Positions 51,835-60,756 of a stretch of DNA of 64,000 nt are shown here, piece by piece; the first letter of the stretch is position 1, and each line of letters begins with the position of its first letter. The notes under the pieces are model-generated. The model was not told the origin of the DNA. It worked only from the letters and a program-made list of their open reading frames with translations, and did not search any database. The position numbers and the translations under genes were made by a program. Location of the stretch: assembly GCF_000016665.1 (NCBI RefSeq), contig NC_009523.1, positions 4,463,501 through 4,527,500 of the forward strand. The letters run 5' to 3'. Origin of the DNA: Roseiflexus sp. RS-1. Its GTDB lineage: Bacteria > Chloroflexota > Chloroflexia > Chloroflexales > Roseiflexaceae.

Positions 51835-53088
51835 TCAGGGAAGAAGTCCATAATACTCGTCGATGTCGCGCTGATAGGTATCGACCGCACCATCGAGCGC
51901 CTCGTGCAGTGTCACAGCACGCCCCAGAACCGACGATTCGAGGATGGCGAAGGCGCATGCCAGGTCGCGCAGTCCTTCCGCGCCGCTGGTCTCCGGGTCT
52001 GCGCCGCGCTCAATGGCGCGCAGCCAGTCGAGGTTCTGGATGGCGCACGGGTCGGTCAGTCCGAGTGGAAAGAACTGCTCGCGTTCGGATGGCGTCATCT
52101 GCTGTTCAAAGGTGTCTTCCAGCGGCAGGCGCTCGCCGTTTGCCGTGATAATCTGTCCATCGCGGATAACCCCGTGGCTGCCGATAATCGCCGGTGCGCC
52201 ACTGATTGTCAGTTCTTCTGGCGACCCGGCCCAACTCCACCACAACTGCCCGATGGCGCCGCGCTCGAACTGGAGCGTTGCCATATAGGTGTCATCAACA
52301 TCCGCCTGCACCTGATCAACGACATTGCCCTGCGTATCGCGCAGATAACGCACCGGTGCGAACGTGCGCGCAACGGCGCTGATGGCGGCGATCTCACCGA
52401 TGACATAGCGCTGGACGTGCATCTGGTGCACACCGATATCAATACTGCCACCCCCGCCGCCGAGCAATTTCTGGTGACGCCACGGCGTTTCGGCAACGAC
52501 ACGATCCGGCGACCAGAGACCGCCGAGGAACCCCATGACCGAGATCTGCGGTTCTCCGATCAACCCCTGCCGCACAGCCCACGCCATGGCGCGCACGCTG
52601 CGCGCCTGACGCACATTCTCGAAGACGCCGAATGTGATCCCGCGCGCTCTGGCGGCAGCCACCATGCGCTTCGCAGCGCGAACCGAGATCGCCAGCGGCT
52701 TCTGCGTCAACAGGTGCAACCCGGCGTCGATGGCGGCAAGCCCCACCTGATGGTGCATCGCCAGCGTCGTCAGGTCGTTGATGGCATCCACCCTGCCCGA
52801 AGCGATCAGGTCGCGGTAGTCGGTGTAGATAGCGACTTCGACATCATCGTGGATGTCGGAGACATAAGTGTGCGGTGCGGCAAGCGGATCACCCGTGGAT
52901 GGGTCGAGCACCGGCGCACGGGGCGGCGGTCCTTCGCCGCGTTTGCGGAACATGAGCGCATCGTCAACCTTGCGCGCGCAGAGCGCCGTGATGCGAAAGG
53001 TGTCGATCCCCAACCGACGGAGTTGCAGGTACCCTTGCAGATGGGCATTCAAAATGCGACCGCAACCAACGATACCGATACGGATCAT
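51835..53088 (-). CDS. Gfo/Idh/MocA-family oxidoreductase
   Basis: NAD(P)-dependent sugar oxidoreductase of 417 aa. Rossmann domain starts IRIGIVGCGRILNAHLQGYL; the nicotinamide-binding EKP motif appears as TQKPLAISVRAAKRM (Gln for Glu); the alpha/beta C-terminal domain includes GGGGSIDIGVHQMHVQRYVI with the likely catalytic Asp/His. The ATG overlaps the GH20 stop by 4 bases. The family also includes GH109-like NAD-dependent glycosidases; substrate is open. Confidence 0.87.
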   Translation of the reverse strand: MIRIGIVGCGRILNAHLQGYLQLRRLGIDTFRITALCARKVDDALMFRKRGEGPPPRAPVLDPSTGDPLAAPHTYVSDIHDDVEVAIYTDYRDLIASGRVDAINDLTTLAMHHQVGLAAIDAGLHLLTQKPLAISVRAAKRMVAAARARGITFGVFENVRQARSVRAMAWAVRQGLIGEPQISVMGFLGGLWSPDRVVAETPWRHQKLLGGGGGSIDIGVHQMHVQRYVIGEIAAISAVARTFAPVRYLRDTQGNVVDQVQADVDDTYMATLQFERGAIGQLWWSWAGSPEELTISGAPAIIGSHGVIRDGQIITANGERLPLEDTFEQQMTPSEREQFFPLGLTDPCAIQNLDWLRAIERGADPETSGAEGLRDLACAFAILESSVLGRAVTLHEALDGAVDTYQRDIDEYYGLLP

Positions 53089-54944
53089 GCGTGCTGCTCC
53101 TGAGAAGTATAGCGGGCGCGCACACGCTCCAACCGGGCGACGCTGTCGGACAGCCCGCCGAGGCGGTTGCGCGCCAGCCAGAGACGTTCGTACTCGCGAA
53201 TGATCTCGCGCATGTCGTTGTTCAGCAACCGGCGCCGCGGCAACGCGCCGGGTCCATCGGGTTGAACCAGCAACTGTCCCAGACGGCAGGCGTGGCGCAG
53301 TAATCGCACCGTGTTATCGAACTCTTGCAGGATGAGCGGGGCATCGGCGCGCGTCATGCGTTCTGTGGCAATCGGCTGGATTGCAGCATCGATCGCATCG
53401 AGCGCGCGGTCGAAGTCGAGCGGCGGCAGGTTGCGCGCATCGGTGTCCGGCGCCTGCAACACCCAGAACAGCACCGACGAGTTGGGCGGCTCGTAGCCGA
53501 CGGCGCGATACACATTCCCCAGGTCGTATGCAACCTGTCCCATCGCGCCAGTCGGGTCGGTGAACGCATGGCGGCTGACCGCTGCCGGAACATTGATGGT
53601 GCGGTTTGCAGCGTATGCCCAGGCAAACGCCGCGCCGACCGCGAATCCCGGAAAACTGATCGGCAGCGCCTGCCAGTGCCCCATGTCGCCCCAATCGGTG
53701 ATCAGATAGCCGATAGCGCCGTGCTTCAACCCGTGCTCGGCTGCATTGTGCAGATTGCCCAGCGCATTGTCGGTGCGCCCGGCGATGCTTTGCCACGACG
53801 ACGTGCCGGGGCAGACATAGAAGGGGATCCCTGCTTCGGCATAGCGCGCGCAATTGCGATCAAAGGGGTGATCGGCTTCATATCCCCATTCGAGCGCAAT
53901 TACATCGCGTGGCAGTTCGCCGATCAATTCCGGGTGATTGTTGACAATATCGCCCCAGAACATCATCGTGCGCCCGTGCTGCTTCACAGCATCGTAGAGT
54001 TTGAGCAGAAAATCGAGGTAGACCCGACCGACGCCACGCTGTGCACAGATGTCTTTACTGCGTCCCTGTCCAAGATCGACCGTCTCATCGCAGCCGACGT
54101 TGAACAACCGGCTCGAAAAGTGCGGCAGCAGTTCATCATACAGGCTGCGCACCAGTTCCAGGCTGCCGGGATCGTCCGGCGCCAGGCTGAACGGTCCCTG
54201 CATCACTCCCCAGGGCGCCTGGAATGCGTCGTGGGTCTCGGCGAGCGCGGCATAGCGCGGATGGATCAACCAGCGGTGCATATGCCCAAACGAGTTCTGG
54301 TTGGGAACCAGGTCGATATGGCGTTCTTTGCAGTACGCATCGAGCGTCAGGATTTCCTCGCCGGTCATCGGCGATGCGCGCGCCCACACATCGGGGTGAT
54401 TGCGATACGCGAAGGTATGCTCGGTGTAGAGTTGCACCTGGTTGATCTTCCACCCTGCCAGCATATCGACCAGCATGAACAGGGTTTCCATTGTTGGGAC
54501 TTTATCGCGGCTGATATCGATCATCACTCCGCGTGCGGCAAAATCGGGATAGTCGCTGATGTGCAGGCAGGGAAGGGTGCGACCGGTCTGCTCGACGATC
54601 TGGATCAGCGTGCAGACGCCATAGAAGATGCCAGCGGGGGCTGACGCTTCGATAATGATGCCGCCGTCCTTGATCGTAAGCACGTACCCCTGCGGATGGC
54701 TGGCGCTATCAGCGATCACCCGCAGCGTGGCGCCGATTTCGCCCGGCGGTCCTTCGGGTGTGGCGGTCAGTTCCCACTCGACGCCAGCGTGGGCGCGTAA
54801 TGCGCTCTGCAAACGCCGCGCTGCGAAGAGGAGCGCTCCCGGCGCTGTTCCCTGCAACAGGATGCGGCGCGCCGAACTGGCAACATAGGCGCCCGGCAAG
54901 AACGTCAGCGACTGCGGCATCGGGAGAAGCGAGAGATGATCCAT
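53085..54944 (-). CDS. Beta-N-acetylhexosaminidase, glycoside hydrolase family 20
   Basis: 619-aa enzyme removing terminal GlcNAc/GalNAc. An N-terminal beta domain (1-125) precedes the TIM barrel: RGVMIDISRDKVPTMETLFM, IDLVPNQNSFGHMHRWL and the catalytic Asp-Glu pair in FNVGCDETVDLGQGR; MMFWGDIVNNHPELI is the substrate-Trp region. A helical C-terminal ~150 residues follows. No signal peptide is visible, so it probably acts in the cytosol on imported oligosaccharides. Overlaps the next gene by 4 bases. Confidence 0.9.
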   Translation of the reverse strand: MDHLSLLPMPQSLTFLPGAYVASSARRILLQGTAPGALLFAARRLQSALRAHAGVEWELTATPEGPPGEIGATLRVIADSASHPQGYVLTIKDGGIIIEASAPAGIFYGVCTLIQIVEQTGRTLPCLHISDYPDFAARGVMIDISRDKVPTMETLFMLVDMLAGWKINQVQLYTEHTFAYRNHPDVWARASPMTGEEILTLDAYCKERHIDLVPNQNSFGHMHRWLIHPRYAALAETHDAFQAPWGVMQGPFSLAPDDPGSLELVRSLYDELLPHFSSRLFNVGCDETVDLGQGRSKDICAQRGVGRVYLDFLLKLYDAVKQHGRTMMFWGDIVNNHPELIGELPRDVIALEWGYEADHPFDRNCARYAEAGIPFYVCPGTSSWQSIAGRTDNALGNLHNAAEHGLKHGAIGYLITDWGDMGHWQALPISFPGFAVGAAFAWAYAANRTINVPAAVSRHAFTDPTGAMGQVAYDLGNVYRAVGYEPPNSSVLFWVLQAPDTDARNLPPLDFDRALDAIDAAIQPIATERMTRADAPLILQEFDNTVRLLRHACRLGQLLVQPDGPGALPRRRLLNNDMREIIREYERLWLARNRLGGLSDSVARLERVRARYTSQEQHA

Positions 54945-54968
54945 GCACGAGGCTCCTGTGGATATTGC

Positions 54969-55006
54969 GCCTCGCTCCTCAATCCATCGGGTTGGTGGAG
55001 CGAGGC
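54969..55006 (-). terminator. Perfect 10-bp hairpin between oxidoreductase and GH20 genes
   Basis: GCCTCGCTCC and GGAGCGAGGC form a perfect 10-bp stem with an 18-base loop, 10 bases after the upstream oxidoreductase stop. There is no T-run, so it may act as a partial terminator or mRNA-stabilising hairpin rather than a strong terminator. Confidence 0.5.
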
Positions 55007-55016
55007 ATACGGGATG

Positions 55017-56057
55017 TCAGGCGATCAGTGTCATCGGTAGCGGCAACGATACGACACGTCCCTCAGCGGCTGAGATGATAGCAGCCTCCAGCACCTCCTG
55101 CGCCATCACGCCAACCTCGGCGCTACACAGTCCGGTGATCGGTTCGCCGGAGCGAATATGCCCGAGAAAATACTCAGCGCTGTTACGCATCCCGACTGGC
55201 GGCTCAGGAACGTCGAGACGAATGCCGTCGCGGTGTTCACGATCGGCAAGCCACAGTTCCCTGCCATGTTCACGAATATGAATAGTTCCTTCGCTGCCGT
55301 AGATCATCGGCTCATAACTGGTCATATCGCCGATCTGCGTCCACGATGCGGTAGCAGTGCTGATGGCGCGCGCATGCTGCATGACGATCACAGCGTTGTC
55401 TTCCGCCAGCAGGTCGGGCTTCCACAGGCGTCCCGTCAGCGCTGTAACGCGGGAAGGCAACCCCAGAAGCGCACAGGTCAGCGCCGCGCCGTAGCAGCAG
55501 TAATCCATCAACGCGCCAGCGCCGTTGCGCCGTGGGTCGTACAGCCATTCGCAGAAGAAGGGCGAACAGCCGAGTTCGCGCGGTCCGGCGTGCGCCGCGC
55601 GATAGTTGACCTGCCAGACCGAACCGATGCGCCCGGCTGCGATCAGGTTCAGGGCGTGCTGCACCGTGGGCCACCACATGATGGGCCAGTTGATCATCAA
55701 CTGCACTCCTGCGGTGTATGCAGCGCCACGCATCCGCACCGCGTCGGCATAGGTCGCCGCCATTGGCTTTTCGACCATGACGTGCAAACCGCGCGCCGCA
55801 GCCATTTCGGTCAACTCCGCGCCGCGCAGGTTATCGCTGAACACATATACTGCGTCGAGTTCAACTGCGTCCAGCATATCGCTGTAGTCATCGAAGACCT
55901 GCTCGCATCCGAATGATCGGATGTGTTCCCGCAGGGCGGGGTTGGGGTCTGCTGCGGCAACCAGCACACCTGCGTCGCAGGTTGCCAGATCGCGCAGTTC
56001 CTTCCACACGTGGTCGTGCGTCAACCCCAATACGCCGACCCGCACTTTGTCCGCCAT
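55017..56057 (-). CDS. Gfo/Idh/MocA-family oxidoreductase
   Basis: 346-aa paralogue of the enzyme at 51835. ATG 56057 after GGAGCACC begins MADKVRVGVLGLTHDHVWKE. The nicotinamide motif is canonical here (MVEKPMAATYADAVRM). C-terminal domain includes GAGALMDYCCYGAALTCALL. G-L-T-H-D-H replaces the usual GxGxxG, seen in a subset of the family. It leads the four-gene unit down to GH1. Confidence 0.87.
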   Translation of the reverse strand: MADKVRVGVLGLTHDHVWKELRDLATCDAGVLVAAADPNPALREHIRSFGCEQVFDDYSDMLDAVELDAVYVFSDNLRGAELTEMAAARGLHVMVEKPMAATYADAVRMRGAAYTAGVQLMINWPIMWWPTVQHALNLIAAGRIGSVWQVNYRAAHAGPRELGCSPFFCEWLYDPRRNGAGALMDYCCYGAALTCALLGLPSRVTALTGRLWKPDLLAEDNAVIVMQHARAISTATASWTQIGDMTSYEPMIYGSEGTIHIREHGRELWLADREHRDGIRLDVPEPPVGMRNSAEYFLGHIRSGEPITGLCSAEVGVMAQEVLEAAIISAAEGRVVSLPLPMTLIA

Positions 56058-56125
56058 GGAATGGTGCTCCTTCCGTTGCAAGCCTGTCTCTATCTGCTGT
56101 CACGCCGTGAGAACGCCGCCTCTCA

Positions 56126-56281
56126 CGCGGGGAGTGTAGCACAGGATGATGGTCTTTGAATAAATAATCCGGTATAGCCCGCGCAGGCGGGCTTCGCCTT
56201 GCCTGGCCGAGGGCTTTAGCCCCACGGCTAGTCCGGTATACCGGATTAAATTCTCAATCTCCATCATCCTGTGTCCCCGCG
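56126..56281. repeat. Family 1 element inside a large palindrome
   Basis: The element (about 56147-56267) runs ATGGTCTTTGAATAAATAAT, hairpins AGCCCGCGCAGGCGGGCT and GGGCTTTAGCCC, and AATTCTCAATCTCCAT. It is flanked by perfect 13-base inverted arms CACAGGATGATGG (56140-56152) and CCATCATCCTGTG (56261-56273), extended by CGCGGGGA (56126-56133) / TCCCCGCG (56274-56281). A separate hairpin CGTGAGA-N8-TCTCACG lies at 56106-56127. The region is the gap between the oxidoreductase and the synthase-like gene. Confidence 0.82.
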
Positions 56282-56332
56282 CCCATGCAAGCAGCGAAGG
56301 ACCCATCGTAGTACGGGAGTGCCTGCGCTCCG

Positions 56333-58840
56333 CTACGATCCCCCTGCTTCGCGTGCAGCCGCCCGTGCATACGGTTCCAGCGCCGCAAGAATGCGATCAC
56401 GGTCCATTGCCGGAATGAAGAACGCGCGGTCGTCGTGCACGATCCGTCCATGTGCAGCGAATGCGGCAACCTCATCCGCGTGCATAATCAGGTCTGCTGC
56501 CAGCAACCGGCTGTCGCCGAGATCCGCACCGGCTGCCGATCCCCGTAGTTGTGCATCGAGCGCCAGGATCTGATCGCGCGTTAACGGATAGGGTGTGGCG
56601 ACCAGAAAACTATGCGTGGCGCCGGTGTACCAGAGCGTCGTATGTGGAAAAACGCTCTGGAAGGTATGAATAATATCGCGGTAATCGCGCTCCGACAGAT
56701 CGTGAAACGGCAACCACTGGATAAACACACCATTATCGGCAAGATGATCTCGAACCATCGTGTAGAACTCTTGAGTGAACAACGCCCAACTGCTGCTGTT
56801 GATCGGATGAGTGGCGTCAGCAGTGATGATGTCGTAGCGTTCTGTGCTGCGGAGCAGGTAATTGCGCCCATCTTCGATGGTGATCTGGAAGCCAGAGCGA
56901 TCCAGCACTCCACGATTTTCGACTTCATAGAGACGTGCTGCCTCGACCTGTTCGGCGACCAGTTCAACCGCATGGATGCGCGGGATCGGATGGGTTGCCA
57001 TTGCGCCAGAAGCGATTCCATTGCCAAAACTGATCATCAGCGCATTGTGCGCGTCTGGTCGGATCAGCGCTGGCAGATGCCCAAGCAGATGGAACGCACG
57101 CATACTATGTTTGTCGGTTGGCACCTCGCTGCGCCCATTGACGAACGACATTTTGAGCGGCGGATACTTAACCTTGAATACCGCAACGGTCGCATCCACC
57201 CCTTCACGGTAGTACACCAGTTCCGGGATGACACCTTCGCGGAAACCCAGGTAGACGCCAGGGGGTAGCAATGCCACTGCCAGCATCGTCGCCCCTGCCA
57301 CCCCCGCCAGACGCAGCCGTTCCCCTGATGCTGGCGAAGCCATCAGCACTGCCACTGCGCCAATGATCAGGTTAAGCGCCACAAGCAGGAGAGAGGAGCG
57401 TTGCAGCCCGATCAGCGGAATGAAGACAAAGCCTGCCATACATGCGCCAAGCGTCGCGCCAACCGTATTGAGCGCATAGAGCCGTCCGATGCGTGACCCC
57501 ACTCCTTTCTGATCCGGTACAGTCGCCACGGAGGCGTCCGTTGGAGAGGGTGCGGTATACAGTCGCGCTACAACCGGAAAGACCGCACCCATGAGGATAG
57601 TCGGGACAATCATGATCACGGCGGCAGCGAAGAATTCCGCCCACAAACTGGCAAGGAAACTGGTGCGGGCAGTGAACATATCCAGCAGGGTCGGCATACG
57701 CGCAAAGGCATAGAGCGCAATCACGGCGCACATCCCGATCCCGATCTGCAACCAGCCAAAGAGCGCGAGCGGTTGCGGATGGCGATCGATCCTGCGCCCC
57801 ATCCAGGCGCTGCCTGCCGCCAGACCGATCAGGAACGTCACCAGCATGATGGTGAACGAATACACCGCATTCAGACTGAAAATTGCCAGGGTGCGCGTCC
57901 ACACCACCTGGTAACCGAGCGCTGCGAATCCAGACAGCGCATACCCGATCAGTGCCAGTTGCGTCGGTTTCAGGATGGAGGCGGAGCGATTCACAGCAGA
58001 TTGAATCTGAAGTCCAGGAACGGCGCCATTATGTGCAAGGCGCATGCTGATATTCGTCGTCACGATGGTTCGCCCTCCCGATGCACGCGCCGACGCCGTG
58101 CGCGTCGTCCGACGCGACTGCGGCGCAGGTTGCGATGGAGCGGGAGGCGCTACCGGTGCAGGAACATCACGTTCCGTCTGCCAGTGACGCGCCAGCCAGA
58201 ACGATAGACCGGCAATCGCCAGATCCAGCGCACCGCCAAGGTAGAGCGACCCGTTCACGCCAAGTGATGGGATCAGGAGCAGACCGGCGGTAAGGGCGCC
58301 CAGCACGCCGCCGAACGTATTGATGGCATAGAGCAGACCGAGCCGTTGACCGCGATCCTGTTCTTGCGCCGCCAGGAGATGCGCCAGCACCGGCAATGTG
58401 CCGCCCATCAGAAAGGTTGGCGGCACAAGCGCCAGTGTTGCCAGTGCGGTACGCACAGCGTTGTAAACAAATGGGTCAGGACGCGCCTCACGTGCGATCC
58501 AGACATAGAGGCTGGTCAATCCGGCGAAAAGAGGCGGTGTAGCGAACGCGAAGAGCGCAACACCAATCTCGATCAGCGCAAAGAGACGCAGAAGTGATGC
58601 CGCAGTCGAGCGTCGTTTAGAGGGATCGTTCTGCTGCCAGTGCGCTGTGATCTTCCCAAACACCCAACTCCCCAGTGCCAGCCCGCCCATGAACGCGGTC
58701 AACACTGCACTGGCGGCGTAGACGCTGACGCCGAAACTGAGGCTGAGCAGGCGGAACCAGGCAACTTCGTAGATCAGACCGCTCGCGCCACTCACAAAAA
58801 AGATAGCAAGTACCAGCCCTGTCTGCTGCGCCTGCTTCAC
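56333..58840 (-). CDS. Membrane protein fused to spermidine synthase-like domain
   Basis: 835 aa. The first ~225 residues hold about seven membrane helices (GASGLIYEVAWFRLLSLSFG at the start), then a cytosolic Pro/Arg/Thr-rich linker (~228-280), a second set of seven helices repeating the SG-L-Y-VVWTR motif (~288-560) and a C-terminal class I methyltransferase-fold domain. That domain has MISFGNGIASGAMA, HAVELVAEQVEAAR and YDIITADATHP, as in aminopropyltransferases. Such MFS-like/SpeE fusions are known but uncharacterised. It is not necessarily a polyamine enzyme. Confidence 0.85.
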   Translation of the reverse strand: MKQAQQTGLVLAIFFVSGASGLIYEVAWFRLLSLSFGVSVYAASAVLTAFMGGLALGSWVFGKITAHWQQNDPSKRRSTAASLLRLFALIEIGVALFAFATPPLFAGLTSLYVWIAREARPDPFVYNAVRTALATLALVPPTFLMGGTLPVLAHLLAAQEQDRGQRLGLLYAINTFGGVLGALTAGLLLIPSLGVNGSLYLGGALDLAIAGLSFWLARHWQTERDVPAPVAPPAPSQPAPQSRRTTRTASARASGGRTIVTTNISMRLAHNGAVPGLQIQSAVNRSASILKPTQLALIGYALSGFAALGYQVVWTRTLAIFSLNAVYSFTIMLVTFLIGLAAGSAWMGRRIDRHPQPLALFGWLQIGIGMCAVIALYAFARMPTLLDMFTARTSFLASLWAEFFAAAVIMIVPTILMGAVFPVVARLYTAPSPTDASVATVPDQKGVGSRIGRLYALNTVGATLGACMAGFVFIPLIGLQRSSLLLVALNLIIGAVAVLMASPASGERLRLAGVAGATMLAVALLPPGVYLGFREGVIPELVYYREGVDATVAVFKVKYPPLKMSFVNGRSEVPTDKHSMRAFHLLGHLPALIRPDAHNALMISFGNGIASGAMATHPIPRIHAVELVAEQVEAARLYEVENRGVLDRSGFQITIEDGRNYLLRSTERYDIITADATHPINSSSWALFTQEFYTMVRDHLADNGVFIQWLPFHDLSERDYRDIIHTFQSVFPHTTLWYTGATHSFLVATPYPLTRDQILALDAQLRGSAAGADLGDSRLLAADLIMHADEVAAFAAHGRIVHDDRAFFIPAMDRDRILAALEPYARAAAREAGGS

Positions 58841-58883
58841 ATATCACCCCTGACACAACATAATGAAGGTCTGCGCCGTGAAT

Positions 58884-58925
58884 AGGGCGCTTCGCGCAAC
58901 GCACAGGCGTCACACGAAGCGCCCT
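58884..58925 (-). terminator. Perfect 11-bp hairpin after the sugar ABC genes
   Basis: AGGGCGCTTCG and CGAAGCGCCCT form an 11-bp perfect stem with a 20-base loop, 62 bases past the binding-protein stop and before the synthase-like start. No T-run follows, so intrinsic termination is uncertain. Confidence 0.5.
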
Positions 58926-58987
58926 GTCCGACCTCCTGCGCTATTGCGCACCGGAACGGGCAAACCCACACCGGCGCACAATCCGAA

Positions 58988-60454
58988 TTACCTGCCTGCT
59001 TCTTTGCGGATGCGCTCCAACGCGGCATTCACATCCGCTTCAAGGATCGGCATGAGGTCGGTCGCCTTTGCATTTGGATCATTCCAGAACGGACTCAGCA
59101 GGTTATCCCACGTCTGGCTGAGTTCATCAAACTTGACCAGCAGGTGGTTCGATGACTCGCGCCCGTGAGAGAAGGCGCCCTGGAAGGACTCTTTGGTTTT
59201 TTCCGCCGGGACACACTTCTCATACTGCTTGTAGTAGTCGTTGAGCAGGCTCTGACGCACAGGCGGGGTGCCGGTTGCCAGCGTGTAGGCGCGCTGCTGT
59301 TCCGCCGACGCCAGGAACTTCACGAAGTTCCAGGCAAGATCGGTATTTTCAGCGTCCATTCCAGCAGTGATGACCCATGGGTCGGTGAAGATCGTTGCGC
59401 GGATGTTCGCATCAGGGGAGCCCCAGGGAATTGGCGCTGCGCCCCAGCAGAACCCATTCGGATCATCGATAATTTCCTTGTAGTTCCAGTGTCCCCAACC
59501 GCCGGTCATGAACATGGCCACGCGACCGGAGAGGAACGCGCCGCCAAGTTGATCAAGCGCCTGGGAAGCTGCCTGGTCGGGAGCGACCTTATGGACGTAG
59601 ACCAGGTCGTGGATTGCCTGGAAGGCTGCCGCTGTCTGTTCATCGAGTTTGATCGGATCGGAGAACCCGCTCTCCAGCGCTTCCTTCGTGAACGGATCCT
59701 TCCCCCAGATCATGGGAATGCTATCGAATGGCGGCCACAGCCCGTTGACGCCGCCATACACAGCCGTGCTCGGATCATCCGGGTTCTTTGTCAGTTTTTT
59801 GGCGGTTTCGAGGAACGCATCCCATGTCCACGACTTGTCGTTCCAGTCGCTCGGAGGATAGGGCACGCCAGCCTCGTCGAACAGTTTCATGTTGTAGTAC
59901 ACATAACTGCCAGTCGTGAGGAACGGAATGCCGTACTGCTTGCCCTCGACATTGTAGATGGCGAACACTTCAGGAATGAAGTCGCTGGTGTCCCACTTAT
60001 CACGTTCGATCAAGGGGGTCAGATCTGCCAGCAGCCCGCGGAAACGGTCGCTGGCGAAGCCATCACCGCCCCAGTTGGACGACCAGACGTGCAGCGGCTC
60101 CTTCGCGGCGATCATTGCCTCACGCTTGACCGCAATATCGTCCTGGTTGATATTGAGCACCTTTACGAATACATCCGGGGCGACCTGCTGGTAGGCAGGA
60201 AGGACGACATCGCGCTCCCAGCGGTTCTCGGTGGCGTTGATGCGCACCATCCATACCAGCACCTTCTGACCGGGTTGAGGTTGCTGCGCAAACTCAAGAA
60301 CCGGCGTGGGAGTCGGCAGGTCGGTAACTGGCGCAGTGGTTGGCGCCTGCCCCGGCGCGGCGGTCGGTGAAGCTGTCTGTTGTCCGCCACAGGCAGCCAG
60401 CACCAGCATCAACGCACCGAGCAAGAGAATCCAGGGGTATTGTCTCAGTCTCAT
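58988..60454 (-). CDS. Sugar ABC transporter substrate-binding lipoprotein
   Basis: 488-aa family 1 solute-binding protein. ATG 60454 after GAAGGAGAC starts a lipoprotein signal ending LVLAAC/GGQQ; a Thr/Pro-rich tether follows. The fold shows PGQKVLVWMVRINATENRWE, FLTTGSYVYYNMKLFDEAGV with YPPSDWNDKSWTWDAFLETA (a typical sugar-binding pattern), and GRVAMFMTGGWGHWNY. It is downstream of both permeases, the reverse of the usual order. Substrate is probably an oligosaccharide. Confidence 0.9.
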   Translation of the reverse strand: MRLRQYPWILLLGALMLVLAACGGQQTASPTAAPGQAPTTAPVTDLPTPTPVLEFAQQPQPGQKVLVWMVRINATENRWERDVVLPAYQQVAPDVFVKVLNINQDDIAVKREAMIAAKEPLHVWSSNWGGDGFASDRFRGLLADLTPLIERDKWDTSDFIPEVFAIYNVEGKQYGIPFLTTGSYVYYNMKLFDEAGVPYPPSDWNDKSWTWDAFLETAKKLTKNPDDPSTAVYGGVNGLWPPFDSIPMIWGKDPFTKEALESGFSDPIKLDEQTAAAFQAIHDLVYVHKVAPDQAASQALDQLGGAFLSGRVAMFMTGGWGHWNYKEIIDDPNGFCWGAAPIPWGSPDANIRATIFTDPWVITAGMDAENTDLAWNFVKFLASAEQQRAYTLATGTPPVRQSLLNDYYKQYEKCVPAEKTKESFQGAFSHGRESSNHLLVKFDELSQTWDNLLSPFWNDPNAKATDLMPILEADVNAALERIRKEAGR

Positions 60455-60756
60455 AGTTGCGTCTCCTTCATCGTTGCAAGGGTATGCCGTGCGAAAGAGT
60501 CTCTGGTTCTGCGTCACCTCCTTTCCAGGATATGGGACGGGAGTGAAGCCGGGTGTCTCTGCATCCAGACAGGAAGCGCACGTCGTGGTGCGCGTCGCCT
60601 CGGAACGAGCGCCTCTGGAGGGCGCACGGACTCCAGATCCCCTGCCGCAAGGACACAGTCCGACAGTTCACCCCGCCAGGTCACATCTCACTCAGCGCTG
60701 CCAGCAGTGCAGACGTGGCAGCGAGGAAAGCATTCCACGTTGCGGATGAGTTCGGT
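60455..60756. other. Intergenic gap before binding-protein gene
   Basis: 302 bases. It contains a near-perfect ribosome-binding sequence AAAGGAGGTGA (minus strand, about 60524-60534) not followed by a start codon at the normal distance. No gene or repeat is recognised. It probably holds the leader and promoter of the highly expressed binding protein. Confidence 0.4.

Noticed and set aside
60524-60534. Perfect ribosome-binding sequence suggesting a leader peptide before the binding-protein gene
   Set aside because: No start codon lies at usable distance. The GTG at 60517 is too close to it and only extends the binding protein with unconserved residues.
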